A program made the translations under genes and the position numbers. A DNA stretch of 64,000 nucleotides from Pseudomonas sp. HAR-UPW-AIA-41 (GTDB lineage: Bacteria > Pseudomonadota > Gammaproteobacteria > Pseudomonadales > Pseudomonadaceae). The stretch is from assembly GCF_002304225.1 (NCBI RefSeq), contig NZ_NSLB01000007.1, positions 62,001 through 126,000 of the forward strand, read 5' to 3'. The notes under the pieces were generated by a model. It searched no databases. It had not been told where the DNA came from and worked only from the letters and a program-made list of their open reading frames with translations. Below are positions 44,626-53,120 of the stretch, in pieces (position 1 is the first letter of the stretch; each line of letters starts with the position of its first letter).

Positions 44626-45528
44626 ATGTCCGTGAAGATTCGCCAAACCCTTATCGGTCTGCTGCTCGGCAGCGCCCTGCTCTCCCCGCTGGCCGTGGCG
44701 GCCAACAAGGCTCCTGCGGTACAGGAGCTGGCCTCCGGCAGCGCCCTGCTGGTCGACCTGAAGACCAATCAGGTGCTCTATTCCAGCAACCCCGACCTGC
44801 AGGCGCCGATTGCTTCGGTGACCAAGCTGATGACGGCCATGGTCACCCTCGATGCCAAGCTGCCGCTGGATCAGCAGCTGCCGGTGGTGATCAAGGATGT
44901 GCCGGAGATGCGCGGCATCTACTCGCGCGTGCGTCTGGGCAGTGAGCTGAGCCGCCGCGACATGCTGCAGCTGACCCTGATGAGCTCCGAGAACCGCGCC
45001 GCCGCCAGCCTGGCCCATCATTACCCGGGCGGCGTGCCGGCGTTTATTGCGGCGATGAACGCCAAGGCCAAGGCGCTGGGCATGAGCCACACGCGCTACC
45101 GTGACCCGACCGGGTTGTCGGAAGGCAATGTCTCCACCGCCACCGATCTGGTCAAACTGCTCAAGGCCAGCCAGCAGTACCCGCTGATCAGCCAGTTCAG
45201 CACCACCCGTGAGAAGACCCAGGCCTTCCGCAAGCCGAACTACACCCTGGGCTTTCGCAACACCAACAGCCTGGTGCACAAGCCCAACTGGAGCATTCAG
45301 CTGACCAAGACCGGTTTCACCAATGCCGCCGGTCACTGCCTGGTGATGCGCACGCAGATGGCAGGCAAGCCGGTGGCCTTCGTGGTGCTCGACTCCTTCG
45401 GCAAGCTGACCCACATGGCTGACGCCAACCGCCTGAAGAAGTGGATCGAAACCGGCAAGATCACCCCGGTGGCGCCGGCGGCGCTGGCTTACAAGCAGCA
45501 GAAGATGGCTCAGCGCGCCGCTCAGTAA
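44626..45528 (+). CDS. pbpG: D-alanyl-D-alanine endopeptidase PBP7
   Basis: 300 residues. It cleaves peptidoglycan cross-links in the periplasm. A signal peptide ([18 protein letters not shown]) precedes the S11 peptidase triad: SVTK, SEN (SSENRAAAS) and KTGFTNAAG. It is a low-molecular-weight penicillin-binding protein without the anchoring C-terminal domain. Confidence 0.95.
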   Translation: MSVKIRQTLIGLLLGSALLSPLAVAANKAPAVQELASGSALLVDLKTNQVLYSSNPDLQAPIASVTKLMTAMVTLDAKLPLDQQLPVVIKDVPEMRGIYSRVRLGSELSRRDMLQLTLMSSENRAAASLAHHYPGGVPAFIAAMNAKAKALGMSHTRYRDPTGLSEGNVSTATDLVKLLKASQQYPLISQFSTTREKTQAFRKPNYTLGFRNTNSLVHKPNWSIQLTKTGFTNAAGHCLVMRTQMAGKPVAFVVLDSFGKLTHMADANRLKKWIETGKITPVAPAALAYKQQKMAQRAAQ

Positions 45529-45549
45529 GGCCGGTTTGCCAGCAACACA

Positions 45550-45586
45550 AAACCGCTGTGCTCAACCGAGCCCAGCGGTTTCTTTA
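45550..45586 (+). terminator. Intrinsic terminator after pbpG
   Basis: AAACCGCTG (45550-45558) pairs with CAGCGGTTT (45573-45581), followed by CTTTA. Confidence 0.75.
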
Positions 45587-45606
45587 TGCCTGTGTGCCGG
45601 GGTTGC

Positions 45607-45819
45607 TCAGATGGTCACGCCGCACTGCCAGCCAGAAGCGGGACGCCGGTCCAGCCCACTGCGTCGGTCTTCCTGGAAGCGAATCATCTCGCGACGATCG
45701 GGGGTCTGTCGGCGTTCGCTTTTGCTTCGGCCATCAACCTGAAAGACGCTGGTTGGTCGGCTTAGCTCGCGGGCTTCGAATACGGCTTTGGCATTGGCTG
45801 GTAGGTCGTCGTTGATCAT
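45607..45819 (-). CDS. 70-residue arginine-rich protein
   Basis: A short conserved-looking protein with repeated RR/DRR motifs (SERRQTPDRREMIRFQEDRR, GLDRRPASGW). Similar small proteins occur in Pseudomonas without a function. A nucleic-acid or acidic-partner binding role is possible from composition alone. The minus-strand start at 45819 reads MINDDLPAN. Confidence 0.6.
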   Translation of the reverse strand: MINDDLPANAKAVFEARELSRPTSVFQVDGRSKSERRQTPDRREMIRFQEDRRSGLDRRPASGWQCGVTI

Positions 45820-45962
45820 GACAGGTCTCTCGGTGTTCCGACTCAGCTTGCAGGTCGGCCTGTCTGATCACGCTAGTTCGCGCGGTGCTTAGCAGCCAGA
45901 CCGTTGGTCTGCGTGGATGGCTGCGCCGACCAGTGGCTGGAGGATCGGCAGGGGGACAATAA

Positions 45963-45990
45963 AAAAGGCCAATCACAGGATTGGCCTTTT
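45963..45990 (-). terminator. Terminator after trpA
   Basis: AAAAGGCCAATC and GATTGGCCTTTT form a 12-bp stem around ACAG, functional in either direction. It closes the trpBA transcript. Confidence 0.9.
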
Positions 45991-46012
45991 TGCACCAGCG
46001 CCCGCAGGCAGC

Positions 46013-46822
46013 TTACTGGCGGGCGTTGCGCACGCCGTTGGCCAGTTCGCGACACAGACTCAGTACGCCGTCGATGGCCTGGGCCGGCGATTCGGCCTTG
46101 GCGATCTGGTCGACCAGTGCCGAGCCCACCACCACGCCATCGGCGCGGCGCGCCACGTCGGCGGCGTGCTCGGGGGTGCGGATGCCGAAGCCGATGCACA
46201 GTGGCAGGTCGGTATGGCGGCGCAGGCGGGCGACGGCCTGCTCGACGTGGTCCATGGTGGCCGCGCCGGCGCCGGTTACGCCGGCCACCGAGACGTAGTA
46301 GACGAAGCCCGAGCTGCCGTTGAGTACGGTGGGCAGGCGCTGGTCGTCGGTGGTCGGGGTGGTCAGACGGATGAAGTCCAGACCGGCGGCCTGAGCCGGC
46401 TCGCACAGTTCGTCGTTATGCTCCGGCGGCAGGTCGACGATGATCAGGCCGTCGACTCCGGCTTCCTTGGCGTCGGCGATGAAGCGCTCGACACCGTAGG
46501 CGAAGATCGGGTTGTAGTAGCCCATCAGTACCAGCGGCGTGCTGCTGTCGGTGACGCGGAATTCGCGGACCATCTGCAGGGTCTTCGGCAGGTTCTGCTT
46601 CGCTGCCAGGGCGCGGATGTTGGCCAGCTGGATCGCCGGGCCATCGGCCATCGGGTCGGTGAAGGGCATGCCCAGCTCGATCACGTCGGCGCCGGCGGCC
46701 GGCAGGCCCTTGAGGATTTCCAGGCTGCTGGCGTAGTCCGGGTCACCGGCGGTGACGAAGGTCACCAGCGCGGCGCGGTTCTGTTGTTTCAGCTCGGCAA
46801 AGCGGCTCTGCAGGCGGCTCAT
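46013..46822 (-). CDS. trpA: Tryptophan synthase alpha chain
   Basis: 269 residues from ATG 46822. It splits indole-3-glycerol phosphate to indole. Catalytic residues lie in [17 protein letters not shown] (Glu and Asp) with the phosphate-binding loop [10 protein letters not shown]. The start overlaps the trpB stop by 4 nt, matching the 1:1 alpha2beta2 complex. Confidence 0.98.
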   Translation of the reverse strand: MSRLQSRFAELKQQNRAALVTFVTAGDPDYASSLEILKGLPAAGADVIELGMPFTDPMADGPAIQLANIRALAAKQNLPKTLQMVREFRVTDSSTPLVLMGYYNPIFAYGVERFIADAKEAGVDGLIIVDLPPEHNDELCEPAQAAGLDFIRLTTPTTDDQRLPTVLNGSSGFVYYVSVAGVTGAGAATMDHVEQAVARLRRHTDLPLCIGFGIRTPEHAADVARRADGVVVGSALVDQIAKAESPAQAIDGVLSLCRELANGVRNARQ

Positions 46823-48030
46823 GCGTGCTTCTCCTGTTCGCTCATGTGATGCATCACGGTCTGCATGTCCTTGTCGCCGCGGCCGGACAGGTTGACTACC
46901 ATCAGGTGCTCCTTGGGCAGCTTGGCCGCGCGCTTGAAAGCTTCGGCCAGGGCGTGGGCCGACTCCAGCGCGGGGATGATGCCTTCCAGGCGGCAGCACT
47001 GGTGGAACGCCTGCAGCGCTTCGTCATCGGTGCAGGGCACGTATTCGACGCGCTTGATCTCGTGCAACCAGGCGTGTTCGGGGCCGACGCCCGGGTAGTC
47101 GAGGCCGGCGGAGATCGAGTGCGCATCGGTGATCTGGCCGTCCGCGTCCTGCAGCAGGAAGGTGCGGTTGCCGTGCAGCACGCCCGGCGCGCCGCCGGCC
47201 ATGCTGGCGGCATGCTTGCCGGTGTCGATGCCGTGACCGGCCGCTTCGACGCCGACGATCTGCACGCCTTCGTCATCGAGGAAGGGGTGGAACAGGCCGA
47301 TGGCGTTGGAGCCGCCGCCGATGCAGGCAACCAGCGAATCGGGCAGGCGCCCTTCCTTCTGCATGATCTGCTCACGCACTTCGTTGCCGATCACCGACTG
47401 GAAGTCGCGGACCATGGCCGGGTACGGGTGCGGACCGGCGGCGGTGCCGATCAGGTAGAAGGTGTTGTCGACGTTGGTCACCCAGTCGCGCAGGGCTTCG
47501 TTCATCGCATCCTTGAGGGTGCCGGTGCCGGCGGTGACTGGAATCACCTCGGCGCCGAGCAGCTTCATGCGGAACACGTTGGCCTGCTGGCGGTCGATGT
47601 CGGTGGTGCCCATGTAGACCACGCACTGCATGCCGAAGCGCGCGGCCACGGTGGCGGTGGCCACGCCGTGCATGCCGGCGCCGGTCTCGGCGATGATGCG
47701 CTTCTTGCCCATGCGCTTGGCCAGCAGGATCTGGCCGATGCAGTTGTTGATCTTGTGCGCGCCGGTGTGGTTCAGGTCTTCGCGCTTGAGGTAGATCTTC
47801 GCCCCGCCGAAGTGCTCGGTCAGGCGCTCGGCGAAGTACAGCGGGCTGGCCCGGCCGATGTAGTCGCGCTGGAAGTAGGCCAGCTCCTCGAGGAAGGCCG
47901 GGTCGGTCTTGGCCTTCTCATATTCGGCCGCCAGCTGGTTGATCAGCGGCATCAGGGTTTCGGCGACGAACTGGCCGCCGAAGCGGCCGAACAGGCCCTT
48001 GGCGTCGGGACCGCTGCGGAATGAAGTCAT
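46819..48030 (-). CDS. trpB: Tryptophan synthase beta chain
   Basis: 403 residues from ATG 48030 ([19 protein letters not shown]); frames extending further upstream cross the trpI promoter. It condenses indole with serine using PLP on the lysine in HTGAHKINN; the phosphate loop is GGGSNAIG. It is regulated by the divergent TrpI activator. Confidence 0.98.
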   Translation of the reverse strand: MTSFRSGPDAKGLFGRFGGQFVAETLMPLINQLAAEYEKAKTDPAFLEELAYFQRDYIGRASPLYFAERLTEHFGGAKIYLKREDLNHTGAHKINNCIGQILLAKRMGKKRIIAETGAGMHGVATATVAARFGMQCVVYMGTTDIDRQQANVFRMKLLGAEVIPVTAGTGTLKDAMNEALRDWVTNVDNTFYLIGTAAGPHPYPAMVRDFQSVIGNEVREQIMQKEGRLPDSLVACIGGGSNAIGLFHPFLDDEGVQIVGVEAAGHGIDTGKHAASMAGGAPGVLHGNRTFLLQDADGQITDAHSISAGLDYPGVGPEHAWLHEIKRVEYVPCTDDEALQAFHQCCRLEGIIPALESAHALAEAFKRAAKLPKEHLMVVNLSGRGDKDMQTVMHHMSEQEKHA

Positions 48031-48142
48031 GTCAGGCTCCTGGCGGGAGTGGCTAATCGGGTGATGGCGCCATTCTACCCCTGGCTGCCGGTCTGAAAAG
48101 CGATTAGATTGCGCTGACCTGTCAGAAAAACTCACCAATTCC
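48031..48142. promoter_or_regulatory. trpBA/trpI divergent control region
   Basis: The 112-nt space between the divergent trpB and trpI starts should contain the TrpI operator sites known from Pseudomonas, where indoleglycerol phosphate is coinducer. The short AT-richer part (AAGCGATTAGATTGC, about 48100) is the likeliest promoter side. I cannot place the TrpI boxes. Confidence 0.5.
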
Positions 48143-49030
48143 ATGAGCCGAGACCTGCCCCCGCTGAATGCCCTGCGCGCCTTCGAGGCCGCTGCCCGCC
48201 TGCAGAGCGTCAGCCAGGCGGCGGAAGAGCTGAGTGTCACCCACGGGGCCGTGAGCCGGCAGATACGTGCGCTGGAGGAACAGCTTGGCCTGGTTCTGTT
48301 CGTCAAGGACGGCCGCGGCGTAAAACTCACCGATGCCGGCGTGCGCCTGCGCGATGCCGCCTTTGATGCCTTCGAGCGCCTGCGCAGCACCTGTGCCGAC
48401 CTGCGCCGGCAGGGAGAAGACGCGCCCTTCGTGCTGGCCTGCCCGGGCAGCCTGCTGGCGCGCTGGTTCATCCCGCGTCTGGATCGCCTCAACCGCGAAC
48501 TGCCCGAGCTGCGCCTGCAGCTGTCGGCCAGCGAGGGCGAGCTGGACCCGCGCCGCCCCGGGGTGGATGCCACCCTGTGCTTTGCCAGTCCGCCGTGGCC
48601 GGCGGACCTGCAGGTGTATGAGCTGGCCGCCGAACGCATCGGCCCGGTGTTCAGCCCGCGTCATGCGCGGGCCGCCGAGCTGGCCCGGGCTCCGGCCAGT
48701 GTTCTGCTGGGCGAGGCGTTGCTGCATACCGTGTCGCGCCCGCAGGCCTGGCCGCAGTGGGCCGCCAGTCAGGGCTTGGGCACCGCGCCGTTGCAGCTGG
48801 GGCAGGGTTTCGAGCATCTCTACTACCTGCTGGAAGCCGCCATGGCCGGGCTCGGTGTGGCCATTGCACCACAGCAACTGGTGGCCGATGACCTCGCGGC
48901 TGGTCGTCTGCTGGCGCCCTGGGGCTTCACCGCAACCGGCGGACGTCTGGCGCTGTGGGTGCCTGGCCGCCGCGGTGATCGCCGCGCCGAGCAACTGGCC
49001 GCCTGGCTGGCCCACGAGCTGCGTGACTGA
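48143..49030 (+). CDS. trpI: LysR-type activator of trpBA
   Basis: 295 residues. The N-terminal winged helix-turn-helix ([38 protein letters not shown]) is followed by a periplasmic-binding-protein-like effector domain. Divergent placement from trpB identifies it as TrpI, a relative of GcvA and AmpR. Confidence 0.95.
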   Translation: MSRDLPPLNALRAFEAAARLQSVSQAAEELSVTHGAVSRQIRALEEQLGLVLFVKDGRGVKLTDAGVRLRDAAFDAFERLRSTCADLRRQGEDAPFVLACPGSLLARWFIPRLDRLNRELPELRLQLSASEGELDPRRPGVDATLCFASPPWPADLQVYELAAERIGPVFSPRHARAAELARAPASVLLGEALLHTVSRPQAWPQWAASQGLGTAPLQLGQGFEHLYYLLEAAMAGLGVAIAPQQLVADDLAAGRLLAPWGFTATGGRLALWVPGRRGDRRAEQLAAWLAHELRD

Positions 49031-49090
49031 CCGGCTGAGGTGATGCTTCTCGACTAGGCTTGCGGGTACACCCCGCAACGGAGAACGCCC

Positions 49091-49306
49091 ATGTCGGACC
49101 ATCGCACCTACAAGAAGATCGAAGTCGTCGGCTCTTCCACTATCAGCATCGAGGATGCCATCAGCAACGCCCTGGCCGAGTGTGCCAAGTCCGTGCGCAA
49201 CATGGACTGGTTCGAGGTTACCGAAACCCGCGGGCATATCGTCAACGGCAAGGTGGCGCACTATCAGGTCGGCCTGAAAATCGGTTTCCGCATCGCCGAC
49301 AGTTGA
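49091..49306 (+). CDS. Dodecin
   Basis: 71 residues, the standard dodecin size. These proteins form hollow dodecamers that bind flavins or CoA. HRTYKKIEVVGSSTISIEDA, RNMDWFEVTETRGHI and YQVGLKIGFRIAD match the family, with Trp in the flavin-stacking position. Confidence 0.93.
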   Translation: MSDHRTYKKIEVVGSSTISIEDAISNALAECAKSVRNMDWFEVTETRGHIVNGKVAHYQVGLKIGFRIADS

Positions 49307-49424
49307 GTCACCGGCCGAGTGGTCAGCATCTTTGGATGGCCGGCCATCAGCTGGTCATCTTGGACAGGCTAGACTGGCACTGCCGCCTGTCGCGGCAGCA
49401 TTCACGCAACGAAGGAGCGTACGC

Positions 49425-49649
49425 ATGAAACAGGCATTCTGGGCTGTAGGGCTGATGATGGTGGCCGGTCAGGCACTGGCTGCACCCAAGCCCTGCGAGG
49501 AACTCAAGGCGGAAATCGAAGCCAAGCTCAAGGACAAGGGCGTTGTCGCCTACAGCCTGGAGATCGTGGCCAAGGGCAGCGTCACCGACAAGACAGTGGT
49601 TGGAAGCTGCGAGGCTGGCAGCAAGGAAATCGTCTACCAACGCCAGTAA
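49425..49649 (+). CDS. Small exported DUF1161-type protein
   Basis: 74 residues. A signal peptide (QAFWAVGLMMVAGQALAA) precedes a mature part with two cysteines (PCEELKAEIEAKLKDKG, VVGSCEAGSKEIVYQR), probably disulfide-bonded in the periplasm. GAAGGAG precedes the ATG. Function unknown. Confidence 0.85.
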   Translation: MKQAFWAVGLMMVAGQALAAPKPCEELKAEIEAKLKDKGVVAYSLEIVAKGSVTDKTVVGSCEAGSKEIVYQRQ

Positions 49650-49663
49650 GGCGTAGGAGCGTG

Positions 49664-49696
49664 GACAAAGGCCGGACTTGTTCCGGCCTTTGTCAT
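49664..49696. terminator. Bidirectional terminator
   Basis: GACAAAGGCCGGA (49664-49676) and TCCGGCCTTTGTC (49682-49694) form a 13-bp stem between convergent genes. Confidence 0.85.
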
Positions 49697-49697
49697 T

Positions 49698-50117
49698 TCA
49701 GTAGCTGCCGCAACGCAGCACCTGAGCACGTGCCAGCACCTGATTCTGGGTATCGCGCAGCCAGGCCTGAGCGCGGTAGCCGCTGATGGGGCGGGCGTCG
49801 ATCCGGTAGCGCTGGCCGGCGGCAAAGTGCTCATAGGTTATGCGCAACTGGCAGGTGATCCACACCGGCCCGCCACCCGGGTCGCTCAGGCCACCGCCTC
49901 CCGGGCGCTCGAACTGATAGCGCAGGAGCAGTTCGTGGCTGCCTGGCGCCATTTGGAAATAGCGGCCGTCGCGCAGGTCGCGGCGGTCCAGCTCATCGGC
50001 CATCAGCACCTGGCCAGGCAAAGGTTGCAGGTCGACCCAGGCCTGCTGCGGGTCGGCAGCCGGCAGTGGTGCGGCACAGCCGGTCAGCAGCAGGAGAGAA
50101 ACAATCACAGCGCGCAT
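49698..50117 (-). CDS. 139-residue lipoprotein
   Basis: From ATG 50117 the protein opens with a lipoprotein signal (VIVSLLLLTGCAAP), the Cys being the lipidation site. The mature beta-rich domain (GRYFQMAPGSHELLLRYQFE, ITYEHFAAGQRYRIDARPIS) may bind a partner at the outer membrane. Function not known. Divergent from the HELAH protein. Confidence 0.8.
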   Translation of the reverse strand: MRAVIVSLLLLTGCAAPLPAADPQQAWVDLQPLPGQVLMADELDRRDLRDGRYFQMAPGSHELLLRYQFERPGGGGLSDPGGGPVWITCQLRITYEHFAAGQRYRIDARPISGYRAQAWLRDTQNQVLARAQVLRCGSY

Positions 50118-50181
50118 GGTGCTAGCCTCCACAAATGATCCATCTAGCCTAACGCCAAAGCGTCTTTCTGTAGTGCTGCCG

Positions 50182-51216
50182 ATGAAGACTGCCCTGCTCC
50201 TGTTCTCGCTGTTATTGCTTACGGCCTGTAGCCAGCTGCGCGATTTGCCGCATCTGGCTGCCGGGCAGTGGCAGCTGCTGTACGAACGGCAGGCTCTGTC
50301 TGACCTGCTAGCCGACCCGGCGCAGCCGGAGCAACTCAAGACGCGCCTGCGCGAGGCGGCCCTCGCCCGGGATTTCGCCAGCCAACGCCTGGCCCTGCCG
50401 GACAATGGCAGCTACCGCAGCTATGTCGAGCTGGGCCGGCCCTATGTGGTGTGGAATCTGTTCGCCAGCCCGGAGTTTTCCCTGCAGCCGCTGACGCACT
50501 GCTTTCCGCTGGCCGGTTGCGTGGCTTACCGCGGCTACTTTGCACCGGGCCGTGCGCGCGGTGCTGCCGCGCTGCTTATGCAGGAAGGCTGGGACACGGC
50601 GGTGGTGGGTATCGAGGCCTACTCCACCCTCGGCTGGTTCGACGACCCGCTGCTCAGCAGCATGCTCCGGCGCAGCGATGCCGAGCTGGCCGGGCTGATT
50701 TTTCACGAGCTGGCCCATCAGCAGTTCTACCTGCCCGGCGACACGGCCTTCAACGAATCCTTCGCCCGTTTCGTCGAGGAGGAAGGACTGCGTCAGTGGC
50801 GCCAGCAGCGCGGACTACCGGCTGCTGATGGTCGTCTGGAGCGTCAGCGTGAGCAGTTCACCGCGCTGCTGCTGGCCAGTCGCGGGCGTCTGGAAGCCCT
50901 GTATGCGCAGACGTTGCCGGCGTCCGCCATGCGCCAGGCCAAGCAGGCCGAGTTTGCCCGGCTGCGCCAAGACTATCGCCAGCTGCGTGACCGGCAGTGG
51001 CAGGGTGATCGGCGTTTCGATGCCTGGATCAACGCGCCACTGAACAATGCCCGTCTGCTGCCGGTGGGCCTTTACGAGCAGTGGCTGCCGGCCTTCGCCC
51101 GGCTGTTTGCGCAGAATGAGGGGAACTGGCCACGCTTTTATGCGGCGGTGGCGCAGCTGGCCAGACAGCCGGAGGCTGAGCGTCAAGCCCGTCTGCAGGC
51201 GCTGAGTCGACCTTAG
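50182..51216 (+). CDS. Lipoprotein zinc aminopeptidase-like protein
   Basis: 344 residues from ATG 50182. The lipobox LLTACS is followed by a metalloprotease domain with FHELAHQQFY (HExxH zinc motif, about residue 178) and a downstream glutamate in FNESFARFVEEEG. This layout fits the putative aminopeptidases of the COG4324 type. Anchored in the envelope by lipidation. Confidence 0.85.
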   Translation: MKTALLLFSLLLLTACSQLRDLPHLAAGQWQLLYERQALSDLLADPAQPEQLKTRLREAALARDFASQRLALPDNGSYRSYVELGRPYVVWNLFASPEFSLQPLTHCFPLAGCVAYRGYFAPGRARGAAALLMQEGWDTAVVGIEAYSTLGWFDDPLLSSMLRRSDAELAGLIFHELAHQQFYLPGDTAFNESFARFVEEEGLRQWRQQRGLPAADGRLERQREQFTALLLASRGRLEALYAQTLPASAMRQAKQAEFARLRQDYRQLRDRQWQGDRRFDAWINAPLNNARLLPVGLYEQWLPAFARLFAQNEGNWPRFYAAVAQLARQPEAERQARLQALSRP

Positions 51217-52358
51217 CGTTCCAGAGTCTGTGCCACGCTGCTGAGCAGGTGCTGGAACAGCTGGTCCTGCTCGGCGGCACTGCGGAACAGGGCATGGATG
51301 CGATCGCTGGAATCGGCCAGCAATGTCATCAGACGTTGCTCCTCGTTGCCGGTCAGGCAAAGTTGAGAAAATTCCAGATTAAGGGTGTCGAGCATGGCTT
51401 GCAGCTCTTCGGTGCTGCGTTTAGTCACTTCCAGCTTGGCCTGCTCCATTTCAGCAATCATCTGTTGCAGTACGCTGGCGGTTGTCTGGATGCGGATGGC
51501 GCGCTCCTGAGAGCGAAGCTCGTTGATCATGGCCAGCGTGCGGGCTTCCAGACCATTGGCGATGTAGCAGATATGGTCCTTAATGATGCCGTAGCGCATC
51601 GGGTCCTCCACCGGCATGTTGCGGATCAGGATCGCCACATGTGGGTAGTTAAGGATGGTCCGCATGCCAAAGTCGGAAATTCGCCCCAGGAGGCGGGAGT
51701 TTTCCAGAACCTCTTGCTCAATGGGACGGCGCAGGTTGTCGTCGAAGAAAAAGGCCATGCCCCGGTCGTGGAAGACACCCATGCTGGCGTGCAAACCGAA
51801 TTCGTTGAGCGTACGCAGTGTGAGCGCGGCCAGAGACGCGAAGTCTTCACAGGCAAATCCGTATTCCATGTATTGCAGAATGCGCCCCAGTTCGGCATTC
51901 ATGGTCATCGACTGAAAAGCGATCTGCGAAGACTGGCTCAGTTGCAGGCGCATCGCAGAATTGTCACGCAACTGATGTTCTGCGCGTTTAAGACGTACGG
52001 CCAACGCTTCCGGGCTGATAGGTAGGTGCACGTAATCATCCGCGCCGCAGGAGAACGCGCGCATGCAATCGGGTTCCGTACCATCGGTAACCAGGAAAAA
52101 GACGGGTGTCCGCTCAGGCTCGGGAAGACGCGGCAGACTCGCCAAGCGTTGTTCGAAGTTGGGGCAGCGTTCATCGACAAGAATCAGCTGACAGTGCGGA
52201 GCTGCTGCGTCAACCAGGCACACGCCGTGCTCTTCCAGCCCATTGCGCCAAAAGGCTTCGTGTTCAGTAGAGGCAATCAGGTGGATGTGTAACGGCGGCA
52301 CTTCAACTGTTGTGCTGTCTGCGCCGAGATCGTCATCCCACAAGTCGATACCTGACAT
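51213..52358 (-). CDS. Response-regulator-like protein with helical output domain
   Basis: 381 residues. Residues 22-130 resemble a receiver domain: LILVDERCPN carries the likely phosphoacceptor Asp, and FSCGADDYVHLPISPEAL matches the end of the fold, with the usual Lys replaced (HLPIS). The rest is an uncommon helical output region (TLRTLNEFGLHASMGVFHDR) ending in a coiled coil (IAEMEQAKLEVTKRSTEELQ). No DNA-binding domain is seen. The stop overlaps the convergent neighbour. Confidence 0.8.
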   Translation of the reverse strand: MSGIDLWDDDLGADSTTVEVPPLHIHLIASTEHEAFWRNGLEEHGVCLVDAAAPHCQLILVDERCPNFEQRLASLPRLPEPERTPVFFLVTDGTEPDCMRAFSCGADDYVHLPISPEALAVRLKRAEHQLRDNSAMRLQLSQSSQIAFQSMTMNAELGRILQYMEYGFACEDFASLAALTLRTLNEFGLHASMGVFHDRGMAFFFDDNLRRPIEQEVLENSRLLGRISDFGMRTILNYPHVAILIRNMPVEDPMRYGIIKDHICYIANGLEARTLAMINELRSQERAIRIQTTASVLQQMIAEMEQAKLEVTKRSTEELQAMLDTLNLEFSQLCLTGNEEQRLMTLLADSSDRIHALFRSAAEQDQLFQHLLSSVAQTLER

Positions 52359-52497
52359 AGCGTTCTTCCTTGCTCCGCGTTAAGGGTGCGAAGAGTGTCA
52401 AAGCGTCGTGCAGCAAAGGCTGCGCCACAGTCGCTGCGAATACTCAGCAAGCGTAGAACAAGAATCTTGTTTGCCTAGTCAACAAGATTGCCGCAGA

Positions 52498-53031
52498 TCA
52501 TCCTTGGTGGCGGTAGCTGTCCTTGAGGCGCACGTAGTTGGCGGCGCTGTAGGTGAAGAAGGCTTTTTCCTTCTCGCTCAGCGGGCGGGCCTGCTTCACC
52601 GGGCTGCCCACATACAGATAGCCGCTGTGCAGGGTCTTGCCGGGTGGCACCAGGCTGCCGGCGCCGAGCACCACGTCGTCTTCGATCACGGCACCGTCCA
52701 TGACGATGGCGCCCATGCCGATCAGCACCCGGTTGCCCACGCTGCAGCCGTGCAGCAGTGCCTTGTGGCCGATGGTCACATCATCGCCGATGGTCAGCGG
52801 CCAGCCGTCGGCATTGAAGGGGCCAGCGTGGGTGATGTGCAGCACGCTGCCATCCTGCACGCTGCTGCGCTGACCAATCCTGATCCGGTGCATATCGCCG
52901 CGGATCACCGCGAGCGGCCACACCGAGCTGTCGTCGCCAAGGCTGACATCGCCGATGACCACGGCCGAGTCGTCGATGAACACCCGCTCGCCGAGCCGGG
53001 GTGTCATGTCCTGAAAAGGTCTAATGGCCAC
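52498..53031 (-). CDS. Gamma-carbonic-anhydrase-like hexapeptide protein (YrdA type)
   Basis: 177 residues from a GTG at 53031 with GGAG upstream. Left-handed beta-helix hexapeptide repeats (VVIGDVSLGDDSSVWPLAVI, LTIGDDVTIGHKALLHGCSV) carry the histidine zinc ligands in HITH and GHKALLHG. Enzymatic activity is not assured in this branch. Divergent from prlC. Confidence 0.92.
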   Translation of the reverse strand: MAIRPFQDMTPRLGERVFIDDSAVVIGDVSLGDDSSVWPLAVIRGDMHRIRIGQRSSVQDGSVLHITHAGPFNADGWPLTIGDDVTIGHKALLHGCSVGNRVLIGMGAIVMDGAVIEDDVVLGAGSLVPPGKTLHSGYLYVGSPVKQARPLSEKEKAFFTYSAANYVRLKDSYRHQG

Positions 53032-53120
53032 GATAGCGATCTCCAAAGGAAGGTAGGCGGTCGATTGTAATAAGATGCGCGCATCCGGCGCTGCCGCGCC
53101 CATCCGTATAAGGTGCCACC

